Assembly (NCBI GenBank): GCA_019931245.1
Contig: JAINDL010000093.1
Coordinates: forward strand, 1 to 48,896
DNA from: Bryobacteraceae bacterium CoA2 C42
GTDB taxonomy: Bacteria; Acidobacteriota; Terriglobia; Bryobacterales; Bryobacteraceae
Length of the DNA: 48,896 nt
Direction of reading: 5' to 3'
The notes below the pieces were generated by a model. It was not told where the DNA came from and ran no database searches. It was given only the letters and a program-made list of their open reading frames with translations. A program made the translations under genes and the position numbers. Numbering within the stretch: the stretch's first letter is position 1; the number at the start of each line of letters is the position of its first letter. This document shows, one piece after another, positions 34,152-42,621 of the stretch.

Positions 34152-36168
34152 ACCAGAAACCTGCCCGGATATCGAGATAGTTGGGACGCCGCGGATTGCC
34201 GGTGTTCACAAGGTGCACACCGCGCAGCGCCTGCACGGTGAAGAGCATCGAAGGCGGCATGGCGGCCCAGCGGAACCGGACACCCGGGCCGGTTTCGGCG
34301 GTGTTGGCCCAATACTGCCGCTTCAGATCCGCATTGAGGTTCATCGACCAGAACAGCTGCGTCCGGAAGGTATTCCGGTCCTCGCTGCCGCCAAAGTTGC
34401 GGCCGAGCTTGTTCTGCGATTGAAAGATCGTGTTGTTGTCAAAGCGGCTCATGTACACCGCGTCGTTGCCGGATTCGGCAAACCAGCCCGGCTTGTTGTT
34501 GAGAATGGTCGGGCCGTGGAAGCGGGTCAGGCTCAGGCCGGCCCGGTAGTCCGGCATGGCGCGGGGGACGTCGGAGCGCCGGATATAACTCAGGGCCGTA
34601 CCGGCCTCGGCCCAGCCGAACAAGCCGCGGTAGACCGGCGTGGAGACGCCGAGACCGACAATCAGGGCGCTTTCCGAGAAGTACATGGGGCTCGCCGCCG
34701 TCATCTGCGCGCGGTCGAGGCGGCCGCTGCGGGCGTCGCCGACAAAACGGGCGGAGAAGTAGGGCCGGAGAGGCCCCTTCACCTTCCATTCGGTCTTCAA
34801 CTGGCCGTAGGCGAAAACATCCTGCCAGCGGGAGCTGAACAGAGGAAACATCCAAAAAGTGGTTTGCAGACGAGCCCGGGCCGACTGGAGGTTTTCGAAG
34901 GCTTTGTTGGCTTCGAGGGCCACTTTGGGATCGGGGCTGCGCCGGGCGAGGTCAAACCAGCGGACCGCCACCTGGTCCTGCCGGGTAATGTTGTGGGCCC
35001 AGCCGAGCTTCAACATTACCTCAAAGTCGAGCGGGTCCGTCTCGTGGGCGATGGCCAGGTATTTCAGAGCATCGCGCAGGTAACCTTTTTCGAGCGACCG
35101 TTGGGCCAGTTCTTTGGCTTCCACACGGCGGGCCGCCTGCGGGGTCTCCGGGCGTTTGCGCAGGCTCCGCGGCAGTTTCAGCACCTCCCGCACGCGGTCG
35201 GCGAGTTCGCCTTCGTCGCCTTTGAGCACGCGGTCGAGCAGCGGCATGGCGCCGGTCAGATCGTTGCGGTTGATGCGGAGGAAACCCAGTTGGGCGGTGG
35301 AAAGCAGGTCCTGGGGCGCAGACGTGACAATGCGGCGGAACTCGTCTTCCGCCTCGGTCTTGTTGCCCATCTCGAGCAGCAGATAGGCCAGTTCGCGGCG
35401 CAGTTCGGTGTTGCTCTCATCGAGCGAGAGCGCCTTGCGGAACTCGTAGACGTAGGGATAGCGGGCCGGCAGCAGTTCGCGGGCCGCCTCGGCGACGCGT
35501 GGTTCGGCACCCCGGCTGGCGGCGAGCAGCGCGGCAAAAGCATCTTCGGCGCGGCCCAGCGACTTCCACACGCGGCCGAGATCGAGCAGAAAGGCGCGGA
35601 TGGTAGGTTTCAGGCGCCAGGCGCGTTCAAAGTGCGCGGCGGCCAGGACGAGTTCCTCCCGCTGCTCGGCCAGCTTGGCCAACTCTTCATGGCCGGAGTA
35701 ACTGTCGGGCAGCTCGGCAACGGCCTGCTTCCAGCGGGCGATGCCGGTGCGGAGCGGGAGATCGATGTTTTCAAAAGCCTGGGCGGCGGTCTGCCGGCTG
35801 GCGGGGTCGCTGGAGTGGCGGATCCGGTCGAAGACGCGCCGGGCGGCGATGGTCTCTTTGGTCTCGTGCGCGAGAAAAGCGTATTCGAGGGCGACGTGGG
35901 AGTCGGCCGGATCGAGTTCCATGGCGCGGCGGAAGTGATCGCGGGCGGCGATGGTCTCGCCGACTTTGAGCAGGGTGTAGGCAAGATCCTTGCGAATGGC
36001 AGGACGGTCGGGGGCCAGCCGGACGGCTTCCTCAAACCGGCGAATGGCCTCGTCGAACTGGCGGTCCCGGAGCGCCGCGTAGGCTTTTTCGAGGACGGGG
36101 TAAGACGAATCCGTGGCCCGGGCGCCGGACAGGGCGGCCAGCCAAAGAATGATTACTCTTGTTTGCAC
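34135..36168 (-). CDS. TPR-rich protein with C-terminal outer membrane barrel-like domain
   Basis: 677 residues. Signal peptide QTRVIILWLAALSGARA, then multiple TPR units in about 25-330 (for example YAALRDRQFDEAIRRFEEAVRLAPDRP-type, HFRRAMELDPADSHVALEYA and RREL-AYLLLEMGNKTEAEDEF patterns) and again 355-430. The last 230 residues are rich in alternating aromatic strands (YFSARFVGDARSG, VGLGVSTPVYRGLFGWAEAG, AGFWYAVTR at the end), which fits a beta-barrel like that of NfrA/PgaA/BcsC. It would export or guide a polysaccharide across the outer membrane. The start is GTG 36168 with CAGGA upstream. No glycosyltransferase is in the window, so the product is unknown. Confidence 0.82.
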   Translation of the reverse strand: MQTRVIILWLAALSGARATDSSYPVLEKAYAALRDRQFDEAIRRFEEAVRLAPDRPAIRKDLAYTLLKVGETIAARDHFRRAMELDPADSHVALEYAFLAHETKETIAARRVFDRIRHSSDPASRQTAAQAFENIDLPLRTGIARWKQAVAELPDSYSGHEELAKLAEQREELVLAAAHFERAWRLKPTIRAFLLDLGRVWKSLGRAEDAFAALLAASRGAEPRVAEAARELLPARYPYVYEFRKALSLDESNTELRRELAYLLLEMGNKTEAEDEFRRIVTSAPQDLLSTAQLGFLRINRNDLTGAMPLLDRVLKGDEGELADRVREVLKLPRSLRKRPETPQAARRVEAKELAQRSLEKGYLRDALKYLAIAHETDPLDFEVMLKLGWAHNITRQDQVAVRWFDLARRSPDPKVALEANKAFENLQSARARLQTTFWMFPLFSSRWQDVFAYGQLKTEWKVKGPLRPYFSARFVGDARSGRLDRAQMTAASPMYFSESALIVGLGVSTPVYRGLFGWAEAGTALSYIRRSDVPRAMPDYRAGLSLTRFHGPTILNNKPGWFAESGNDAVYMSRFDNNTIFQSQNKLGRNFGGSEDRNTFRTQLFWSMNLNADLKRQYWANTAETGPGVRFRWAAMPPSMLFTVQALRGVHLVNTGNPRRPNYLDIRAGFWYAVTR

Positions 36169-36224
36169 GGCTTCCTGTCCGGTAGTGCTGCCGGTGCCAC
36201 AATTCTCTCAGTCAATAATGGAGT

Positions 36225-37391
36225 ATGAGTTTTCCGGGCGTCGATTACTTTCTGGTGGATTCCGCGCTAAGCGACGACGAGCTGTTGGTTCGCCGCTCGA
36301 CCCGGGAGTTTGTGGAAGCGCGGGTGACGCCCGGCATCAAGGATGCCTACCGCCAGGGTCGTTTCCCTCTCGATCTGGTACCGGAGCTGGGCCGGATGGG
36401 ATTTTTCGGCGCCAATCTGTCCGGTTACGGCTGCGCGGGCATGACGAATGTGGAGTACGGCCTCGTGATGCAGGAGCTCGAACGGGCCGACTCCGGACTT
36501 CGCTCGTTTGTGAGCGTGCAGGGCGCGCTGGTGATGTATCCCCTGCACGCTTACGGTTCCGAGGAGCAGAAGCAGCGCTGGCTGCCCCGGTTGGCCACCG
36601 GCGAAGCGATCGGCTGCTTCGGGCTGACCGAGCCCGATTTTGGCTCGAACCCCAGCGGCATGAAGACCCGCGCCCGCCCGGAAGGCGGCGACTGGATTCT
36701 CGATGGCGAAAAGACCTGGATCACCAACGGCTCCCTCGCCGATGTCGCCCTCGTCTGGGCCCGCACGCCCGAAGGAATCCGGGGCTTCCTGGTCGAAAAG
36801 GGCACCCCGGGATTCACCGCCGCCGACCTCCACGGCAAGCTCTCCATGCGGGCGTCGGTAACCTCCTCTCTACATTTGACGAACTGCCGGGTTCCGGCAA
36901 CGGCGCTCCTGCCCGAGGCCAGAGGGCTCAAGAGCGCCCTATCCTGCCTGACCCAGGCCCGCTTCGGCATCGGCTGGGGCGTCCTGGGCGCCGCCATGGA
37001 GTGTTACGAGGTTGCCCGGCAGTACGTCATCGTCCGCAAGCAGTTCGATGACCGCCCGCTGGCTTCCCATCAACTGGTCCAGGAGAAGCTGGCCAATATG
37101 ATCACCGAGATCACCAAAGGCCAACTGCTGGCTCTGCACGCCGGACGGCTCAAAGATCAGGGCAAATTAGACCCGGCCCACGTCTCCATGCTCAAGCGAA
37201 ATAATGTGGCTATCGCCCTCGACTGCGCCCGGACGGCCCGGGACCTGCTCGGCGCCAATGGCATCATGGAGGACTACCCCATCATGCGGCACCTCTGCAA
37301 CCTCGAAACCGTGAAAACCTACGAGGGCACCGATCACATCCACGCACTTGTTATCGGAGAACGGGTGACCGGTGTTGCAGCTTACCGGTAG
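36225..37391 (+). CDS. Acyl-CoA dehydrogenase, glutaryl-CoA dehydrogenase-like
   Basis: 388 residues of the acyl-CoA dehydrogenase family. GCFGLTEPDFGSNPSGM and WILDGEKTWITNG are the FAD and substrate blocks, and TYEGTDHIHAL near the C-terminus holds the catalytic Glu at the position used by glutaryl-CoA dehydrogenase and relatives. The RSFVSVQGALVMYPLHAYGSEEQK region also fits GCDH. It oxidises an acyl-CoA and passes electrons to ETF; the exact acyl chain is not certain. The gene stands alone between the TPR gene (divergent, 56-base gap) and secG. GTG or ATG alternatives upstream are absent; the ATG at 36225 has only a weak GGAG four bases away. Confidence 0.92.
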   Translation: MSFPGVDYFLVDSALSDDELLVRRSTREFVEARVTPGIKDAYRQGRFPLDLVPELGRMGFFGANLSGYGCAGMTNVEYGLVMQELERADSGLRSFVSVQGALVMYPLHAYGSEEQKQRWLPRLATGEAIGCFGLTEPDFGSNPSGMKTRARPEGGDWILDGEKTWITNGSLADVALVWARTPEGIRGFLVEKGTPGFTAADLHGKLSMRASVTSSLHLTNCRVPATALLPEARGLKSALSCLTQARFGIGWGVLGAAMECYEVARQYVIVRKQFDDRPLASHQLVQEKLANMITEITKGQLLALHAGRLKDQGKLDPAHVSMLKRNNVAIALDCARTARDLLGANGIMEDYPIMRHLCNLETVKTYEGTDHIHALVIGERVTGVAAYR

Positions 37392-37403
37392 GTGCCCTAT
37401 ACT
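37375..37403 (+). promoter_or_regulatory. Sigma-70-type promoter for secG and tRNA-Leu
   Basis: TTGCAG at 37375-37380 and TATACT at 37398-37403 are separated by exactly 17 bases. The -35 lies in the last codons of the dehydrogenase gene. A start point near 37410 leaves a short leader containing GAGG before the secG ATG. Confidence 0.72.
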
Positions 37404-37423
37404 GGTTTGAGGTAGTTCGCTTC

Positions 37424-37864
37424 ATGCCGATACTCTTCTACTTTCTGACGGTGATTCACGTTATCGTCTGCCTGTTTCTGATCGTCGTCGTTCTTCTGCA
37501 GAGCGGCAAGGCGGCGGATCTGGCGGGTGCTTTCGGAGGTATGGGCTCGCAGACCGTGTTTGGTCCGCGCGGGGCGGCTACGGTGCTTACGAAGGCCACG
37601 ACGATCTCGGCTGGAGTTTTTCTGTTCACTTCCCTTTCTCTCTCCATTGTTGCAACGCGGAGTGGTGGGGGCGGGGCTAAGTCGGTTCTGGAAACGACCA
37701 AGGATCCAGCTGCGGCGACTCAACCCGCGCAGCCGGTCGCGCCGCCGGTGGTTCCGGGTGCGGAGCCGAAGGTGGAACTCTTCAACGAACAGGGCCAGAA
37801 GGTTGGTGAGCAGAAGTTGGATCTGTCGAAGCCGAACGTCCCGGTTGAGCAGAAGAAGAAGTAA
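37424..37864 (+). CDS. secG: Preprotein translocase subunit SecG
   Basis: 146 residues. The first 80 are SecG: LTVIHVIVCLFLIVVVLLQSGKAADLAGAFGG, the GSQTVFGPRGAATVLTKAT block and a second membrane helix (ISAGVFLFTSLSLSIVAT). SecG stabilises the SecYEG channel during SecA-driven export. After that there is a hydrophilic Pro/Ala/Lys-rich C-terminal tail (about 85-146), longer than in E. coli but usual in Acidobacteria-type SecG. It has its own promoter and is followed 16 bases on by a tRNA-Leu gene, the same neighbour as in E. coli, where secG precedes leuU. Confidence 0.95.
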   Translation: MPILFYFLTVIHVIVCLFLIVVVLLQSGKAADLAGAFGGMGSQTVFGPRGAATVLTKATTISAGVFLFTSLSLSIVATRSGGGGAKSVLETTKDPAAATQPAQPVAPPVVPGAEPKVELFNEQGQKVGEQKLDLSKPNVPVEQKKK

Positions 37865-37880
37865 AATAGTTTTCCCCACT

Positions 37881-37967
37881 GCGGAGGTGGCGGAATTGGC
37901 AGACGCACTAGCTTGAGGTGCTAGCGGGAGCAATCTCGTAGGGGTTCAAGTCCCCTCCTCCGCACCA
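37881..37967 (+). tRNA. tRNA-Leu (anticodon GAG)
   Basis: 87 bases including an encoded CCA end. The acceptor stem GCGGAGG pairs with CCTCCGC, the anticodon stem CTAGC/GCTAG closes the loop TTGAGGT with anticodon GAG, there is a long class II variable arm, and the T arm GGGGTTCAAGTCCCC is complete. It reads CUC and CUU codons. Confidence 0.97.
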
Positions 37968-37976
37968 TTTTCTTCG

Positions 37977-38010
37977 AAAGACCATCCCCGGCGGATGGTC
38001 TTTCTGTTTT
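37977..38010 (+). terminator. Rho-independent terminator after secG-tRNA-Leu
   Basis: AAAGACCATCC (37977-37987) and GGATGGTCTTT (37993-38003) form a perfect 11-bp stem around a 5-base loop, followed by CTGTTTTCTT. It begins ten bases after the tRNA CCA end and closes the secG-tRNA unit. Confidence 0.9.
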
Positions 38011-38084
38011 CTTACCTCTTCCGTCCCGAGAGTTGTATTTCACCCCAAAAGTGAGCGCGGGGGGATGTACACTGGAGAGGAATC

Positions 38085-38642
38085 ATGCTTTTTCGACTTT
38101 GGGCTGGCCTTTTCCTGTCTGCCTTGACGATGTTGGCGGCGGGAGAACTCTCCGGACGGCGCGCTCCGGGATTCGCTCTTCCTGACCTGAATCTGAATTA
38201 TCACGACCTCGCCGATTTGCAGGGCCGCGTTGTGCTGCTGGAAATCATGCAGACCACCTGTCCCCACTGCAAGACCCTGTCGGCGAATATTGAAAAGGCC
38301 AAGCGCAAGTTTGGTAACCGGATCGCCGTCCTCTACCTGGTCAATCCGCCCGACAACCAGGGAACTGTCCAGAACTACATCGCACAGAACGGCATCACAT
38401 CACCAGTCGTCTTCGACTGCGGCCAAGTCACTGCATCGTATCTCATGATCACCCCGCAGCGGCCCACGGTCAGCGTCCCCCACCTGTTTTTGATCGACCG
38501 GAACGGCTACATCCGCAGTGATTTCGCCCACTCTGAGGCGACCAAAAGCATCCTCGAAGGGAACGGCCTCGATGTGGAAATCACGAAATTGTTGAACGCC
38601 GCGCCCCTCGCGCCTAAATCTTCCGCTCCCCCCAAAAAGTAG
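38085..38642 (+). CDS. Exported thioredoxin-fold protein (TlpA/redoxin-like) with CPHC site
   Basis: 185 residues. Signal peptide (LFRLWAGLFLSALTMLAAG), then a thioredoxin fold with the active site CPHC at 59-62 in MQTTCPHCKTL and a cis-Pro-type SVPHLFLIDRNGYI block. CPHC is the dithiol found in DsbA, whereas TlpA usually has CxPC, so either oxidase or reductase activity is possible. The ATG is preceded by GGAGAGGA. It stands alone between the tRNA terminator and citrate synthase, about 40 bases upstream of the latter. Natural partners could be the many c-type cytochromes nearby, which need reduced heme-binding thiols; that link is inference. Confidence 0.9.
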   Translation: MLFRLWAGLFLSALTMLAAGELSGRRAPGFALPDLNLNYHDLADLQGRVVLLEIMQTTCPHCKTLSANIEKAKRKFGNRIAVLYLVNPPDNQGTVQNYIAQNGITSPVVFDCGQVTASYLMITPQRPTVSVPHLFLIDRNGYIRSDFAHSEATKSILEGNGLDVEITKLLNAAPLAPKSSAPPKK

Positions 38643-38682
38643 CCCGTTAAAATTCGATAAGCTGTCAGAGACTCTCACCGGC

Positions 38683-39954
38683 ATGCCTGCAGACACACTC
38701 ACCCTTACCGACAACCGCACCGCGAAAACCTACGAAGTGGCCATTAAAGACGGCGCCATCAAGGCCACCGATCTGCGCCAGATCAAGGTCGACGCCGATG
38801 ACTTCGGCCTGATGACCTACGATCCCGCCTTCATGAACACCGCGGCCTGCAAGAGCCGGATCACCTTCATCGACGGCGACAAGGGGATCCTGAACTATCG
38901 GGGCTATCCCATCGACCAGTTGGGGGAAGGCTCCTACGTCGAAACCGCCTATCTTCTCCTCCACGGCGAACTGCCCAACGCCGCGCAGCTGGCCGAATTC
39001 AACGCCGCCCTGCTCGCCCGCGTCGAAGTTCCCGCCTTCTTCGACAACTTTTTCCAGGCCTTTGAACAGTCGGCCCACACCATGTCCATGTGGATGGCCA
39101 GCCTTGCCGCCCTGTCGGCGGCAAGCCCCGGCGCCCGCAAGGTCCTCGACCCTGCCTCCCGCCACGAGTACACCCTGCGCGGGATCGCGCAGGTACTGAC
39201 GCTTGCCGCCTACGCCCACCGTCGCGCCCAGGGTCTGCCGATCGTCAAGCCGAAGGCCGGCCTCGGCCTCGTTGAAAACTTCCTCCACATGCTCTTTGAC
39301 CGGGAGCCGCATCCGGTTCTCGTCAAGGCGCTCGACGTGCTCTTTATCCTCCACGCCGACCACGAACAGAACTGTTCCACCTCCACCATGCGCCTTGTCG
39401 GCAGCTCGCAGGTGGACCCCTTCACCGCCCTCGCCGCCGCCTCCGGCGCCCTATTCGGCCCCTTGCACGGCGGCGCCAACGAAGCGGTTCTCAAGATGCT
39501 CCGCCACATTGAAAGCGTCGAAAACATTCCGGCGTTTATCGAAGGCGTCAAGAAGGGTGAGGGCCGGCTGATGGGCTTCGGCCACCGCGTTTATAAGAAC
39601 TACGATCCTCGCGCCCGCATCGTCAAGCAGACCGCCGATGCCGTCTTCGCCATCACCGGCAAGAACCCGCTGCTCGATGTCGCTGTCGAACTCGAACGGA
39701 TCGCCCTGAGCGACGAATACTTCATTAAGCGGCGCCTGTACCCCAACGTCGACTTCTATTCCGGCCTGATTTACGAGGCCATGGGCTTCCCGGTGGAGAT
39801 GTTCACCGTGCTGTTCGGAGTCGCCCGCACCTCCGGATGGCTCTCCCAGTGGGAGGAGTTAATCTGTGATGACGATCAGAAGATTGGCCGCCCGCGGCAG
39901 CTCTACCTCGGCGAAGCGAGGCGCGACTACGTCCCTCTCGCAAGCCGCGGCTAG
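38683..39954 (+). CDS. gltA: Citrate synthase
   Basis: 423 residues, type II hexameric citrate synthase. Visible are GILNYRGYPIDQLGE, the DHEQNCSTSTMRLVGSSQ-type block with active-site His in HADHEQN, GPLHGGANEAVL (second catalytic His), GFGHRVYKNYDPRA and VDFYSGLIYEAMG (catalytic Asp). It condenses oxaloacetate and acetyl-CoA to start the TCA cycle. The start at 38683 is supported by the family N-terminus. The last 89 bases overlap the next gene, and downstream genes follow with tiny gaps, so gltA probably leads a five-gene run. Confidence 0.97.
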   Translation: MPADTLTLTDNRTAKTYEVAIKDGAIKATDLRQIKVDADDFGLMTYDPAFMNTAACKSRITFIDGDKGILNYRGYPIDQLGEGSYVETAYLLLHGELPNAAQLAEFNAALLARVEVPAFFDNFFQAFEQSAHTMSMWMASLAALSAASPGARKVLDPASRHEYTLRGIAQVLTLAAYAHRRAQGLPIVKPKAGLGLVENFLHMLFDREPHPVLVKALDVLFILHADHEQNCSTSTMRLVGSSQVDPFTALAAASGALFGPLHGGANEAVLKMLRHIESVENIPAFIEGVKKGEGRLMGFGHRVYKNYDPRARIVKQTADAVFAITGKNPLLDVAVELERIALSDEYFIKRRLYPNVDFYSGLIYEAMGFPVEMFTVLFGVARTSGWLSQWEELICDDDQKIGRPRQLYLGEARRDYVPLASRG

Positions 39955-41131
39955 CGCGCTTTTCTTCGCTCTGTTGCCGGCTCTGGCGAGCGAGTTGCAC
40001 ACGGCGGCTCGCGCCGGAGACGCTCAGCGGGTCCGGGAGCTGTTGCGCTCGGGCATCCCGGTCTCCTCACACGATATGCTCGGCGGTACGGCGTTGCACG
40101 ACGCCGCCTGGAGCGGCCACCGCGAGGTTATCGAAACCCTGCTGGCCGCCGGCGCCGACGTCAACGCCCGCCACGTCGAAGGCGGCTCGACGCCGCTCCA
40201 CTACGCCATCATCACCAACCGCGGCCCCGTCGTCACTCTCCTGCTCGATCGCGGCGCCGACATCGCCGCCCGCGACCGCGCCGGCTCCACCGTTCTCCAT
40301 CTGGCCGCCAACCGCGGCTACGACGAGCTCGTCGAGCTCCTGATCGCTCGCGGCGCCAAAATCGACGTTGTCGATGAAAGCGGCGTCACCCCGCTCGAAG
40401 AGGCCGCCTGGAAAGGCCAATCCACCATCGTCGCCCTCCTGGTCAAGCACGGCGCCAACCCCCAGCGCCGCAACGCCACCTCTCACGCCGCCCCCCTCCA
40501 CGTCGCCGCCCAGAAAGGTCACGCCGAAGTCGTCCGGCTTCTGCTCGCCGCCGGGGCACCCGCCGACCTTCCGAACGGCGAAGGCGCCCGCCCCCTCGAC
40601 CTCGCTCTCGGCGCCCGCAAACTCGCCGCCGCCGACGCCCTGCTCACGCACGGCGTCCAGCTCAACAAGGTGCAGGGTCGGCTCGAAGCCGCCGTTGTCG
40701 CCGGCCATGCCGATCTGGTGCAATGGCTCCTCGCTCACGGCGGCAGCGCCAACGCCCCCACCGCCCAGGGCTCCACGCCCCTCCACGACGCCGCCCTCAA
40801 AGGCCACCTCGACGTTCTCCAACTTCTCCTCGCCGCCGGCGCGCCCGTGTCCACGCTCAACGCCGCCGGCGCCAGCGCCCTGCACGATGCCGCCCTCGCA
40901 GGCCGCCGGGATGCGGCCGCCCTGCTGCTCGACCGCGGTGCCGCCCTCAACCTCCAGGACCGGGAGACCGGCGCCACGCCCTTGTTCCTGGCCGCCTCCT
41001 GGGGGCGCCTCCCGGTGGTCGAACTGCTGCTCGAACGGGGCGCCAATCGCCTGCTCCGCAACAAAGCCGGCAAGACGCCCCGCGAAATCGCCTCGGAAAA
41101 CGGTTACCCCGAACTCGCGGCCCTACTCTAA
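39866..41131 (+). CDS. Exported ankyrin-repeat protein
   Basis: 421 residues from GTG at 39866 (ATG at 39869 is the next codon). GGGAGGAG lies eight bases before the GTG, inside gltA. A long basic N-terminus leads to a hydrophobic stretch SALFFALLPALAS, a signal or anchor, after which about twelve ankyrin units fill the rest (GGTALHDAAWSGHREVIETLL, GSTPLHYAI, GSTVLHLAA, GVTPLEEAA, APLHVAAQKGH, GSTPLHDAALKGH, GATPLFLAASWG and so on). Ankyrin repeats bind other proteins; no enzyme domain is present. No better start exists in this frame, so an 89-base overlap with gltA is real or the protein begins without its signal. The partner is unknown. Confidence 0.88.
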   Translation: MMTIRRLAARGSSTSAKRGATTSLSQAAASALFFALLPALASELHTAARAGDAQRVRELLRSGIPVSSHDMLGGTALHDAAWSGHREVIETLLAAGADVNARHVEGGSTPLHYAIITNRGPVVTLLLDRGADIAARDRAGSTVLHLAANRGYDELVELLIARGAKIDVVDESGVTPLEEAAWKGQSTIVALLVKHGANPQRRNATSHAAPLHVAAQKGHAEVVRLLLAAGAPADLPNGEGARPLDLALGARKLAAADALLTHGVQLNKVQGRLEAAVVAGHADLVQWLLAHGGSANAPTAQGSTPLHDAALKGHLDVLQLLLAAGAPVSTLNAAGASALHDAALAGRRDAAALLLDRGAALNLQDRETGATPLFLAASWGRLPVVELLLERGANRLLRNKAGKTPREIASENGYPELAALL

Positions 41132-41149
41132 CCAGTTAAGGAATTCCCC

Positions 41150-41815
41150 ATGCTGCCTGATTCTGAACTCCTCCCTATGCTCAAGCAGCGCGTCTTCAGC
41201 GCCCTGCTCGGCGACGTGCTCGACAAAATGGGCTATCTCCATCAATTCCTTCCGCCCGGCGTCCGCCCCCTGCGCGATGACATGATCCTCGCCGGCCGCG
41301 CCATGCCGGTCCTCGAAATCACCCTGCCCGAAGATGTCGCGCCCGGCCGCAAACCCTTCGGGCTGATGCTCGAAGCCCTCGACGACCTCAAGCCCCACGA
41401 AGTCTACATCGCTGCCGCCGGCCATCCGCCCTACGCGCTCTGGGGCGAGCTCATGTCCACCCGCGCCCGCCACCTCGGCGCCGCCGGCGCCGTCATGGAC
41501 GGTTACTCCCGCGATACGGCCGGCGTTCTCGCCGTCGGCCTCCCGGTCTTCTCCACCGGCGCCTACGCCCAGGATCAGGGCCCCCGTGGCGAGGTCGCCG
41601 ATTTTCGCGTGCCCGTCCACTTCGGCCGCGTCAAGGTCCATCCGGGCGACCTGATCTTTGGCGATCGCGACGGCGTCCTCGTGATCCCCCGGGCGGCCGA
41701 AGAGGAGTGCATCCGGCGCGCCCTCGAAAAACTCGAAGGCGAAAATCTGGTCCGCGTCGCCATCGAAAACGGCATGAGCACCGTCGACGCCTTCGCCAAA
41801 TACGGAGTCATGTAG
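41150..41815 (+). CDS. RraA-family protein
   Basis: 221 residues of the RraA/HMG aldolase-like fold. Motifs: GHPPYALWGELMSTRARHLGAAGAVMDGYSRDT (the G-E-L-x-x-x-A, G-A-V-x-D-G and R-D blocks) and the closing GDLIFGDRDGVLVIP. Members are either RNase E regulators or, in many soil bacteria, metal-dependent 4-hydroxy-4-methyl-2-oxoglutarate/oxaloacetate-type aldolases; the R-D pair favours an aldolase-like site. The adjacency to citrate synthase would fit oxaloacetate chemistry but is not proof. It starts 18 bases after the ankyrin gene and ends two bases before the next TTG start. Confidence 0.88.
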   Translation: MLPDSELLPMLKQRVFSALLGDVLDKMGYLHQFLPPGVRPLRDDMILAGRAMPVLEITLPEDVAPGRKPFGLMLEALDDLKPHEVYIAAAGHPPYALWGELMSTRARHLGAAGAVMDGYSRDTAGVLAVGLPVFSTGAYAQDQGPRGEVADFRVPVHFGRVKVHPGDLIFGDRDGVLVIPRAAEEECIRRALEKLEGENLVRVAIENGMSTVDAFAKYGVM

Positions 41816-41817
41816 CG

Positions 41818-42621
41818 TTGCCCTTCCTCATCCTCGGCGCCGGCTTCACGGGCGAACGCGTCGCCCGCCGCCTGGAAGCCGCCGGCCACGCCGTCTTGCG
41901 CACCAATTCCCGCAACCTCCCGCTGCCCGATGTCTCGCTGCTCAGGGGCCTACCGGGCGACGATTGGACCGTGCTGCACTCCATTCCCGTCATCCGCACT
42001 CCGGAAGGCCCGTGGGAGGCCACGCCGCTGCTGGTAGCCGCCCTCCGTGGCAAGGTCCGGCGAATGGTTTATCTCTCCACCACCGGCGTCTACGGCGAAG
42101 CCCGCGAGGTGGATGAGACCACCCCGGTGCAGGCTCGCACACCGCGCGAAACGCTCCGCGTCGACGCCGAACGGGCCGTCGACGCCGGCCCGTGGTCAAG
42201 CTGCATCCTCCGTCCGGCCGCCATCTACGGCCCCGGGCGCGGCGCCCACGTCTCCATCCGCGAAGGCAAGTGGAAGATCGGCGGCGACGGATCGAACTTC
42301 GTCTCCCGCATCCACGTCGACGACCTCGCCACCCACGCCGTCGCCGCGCTGACCGGCGAGTTGACCGGCGCCTGGCCCGTAGCCGACGAAGAGCCCTGCA
42401 CGACGCTCGCCATCACCGAATTCTGCTGCGCGCTCCTCGGCCTGCCCCTCCCGCCGGCCGTCCCCGCCCAATCCCTCGATGAAACCCGCCGGGCCGATCG
42501 CCGTGTCAACGGCGCCGCCGTTCGCGCCCGGCTCGGCATCACCCTCGAATATCCTAGCTACCGGACCGGCATCCCGGCATCCTTCAAAAAAGAAGAAGAA
42601 AATGACAGATCAAAAATATGA
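41818..42621 (+). CDS. NAD(P)-dependent epimerase-like protein (atypical SDR, YeeZ-like)
   Basis: 267 residues starting with TTG at 41818, two bases after the RraA stop. LILGAGFTGERVARRLEAAGH is a Rossmann GxGxxG motif, YLSTTGVYGE carries the catalytic Thr/Tyr region of extended SDRs, and RPAAIYGPGR and SRIHVDDLATHAVAAL follow the family. The substrate is not known; members often accompany heme or cell-wall genes. It overlaps hemH by 20 bases. The frame has no ATG or GTG near the Rossmann strand, so the TTG is the only sensible start; GGAGT about 11 bases upstream is a weak RBS. Confidence 0.87.
   Translation: MPFLILGAGFTGERVARRLEAAGHAVLRTNSRNLPLPDVSLLRGLPGDDWTVLHSIPVIRTPEGPWEATPLLVAALRGKVRRMVYLSTTGVYGEAREVDETTPVQARTPRETLRVDAERAVDAGPWSSCILRPAAIYGPGRGAHVSIREGKWKIGGDGSNFVSRIHVDDLATHAVAALTGELTGAWPVADEEPCTTLAITEFCCALLGLPLPPAVPAQSLDETRRADRRVNGAAVRARLGITLEYPSYRTGIPASFKKEEENDRSKI

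Noticed and set aside
34213-36228. 671-codon plus-strand open frame opposite the TPR gene
   Set aside because: Antisense shadow with no recognisable motif; the minus-strand TPR protein has signal peptide, repeats and a barrel.
42586-42601. A-rich run at the epimerase-hemH overlap as a programmed frameshift site
   Set aside because: Both genes have complete domains in their own frames and hemH has its own ATG, so no shift is needed.
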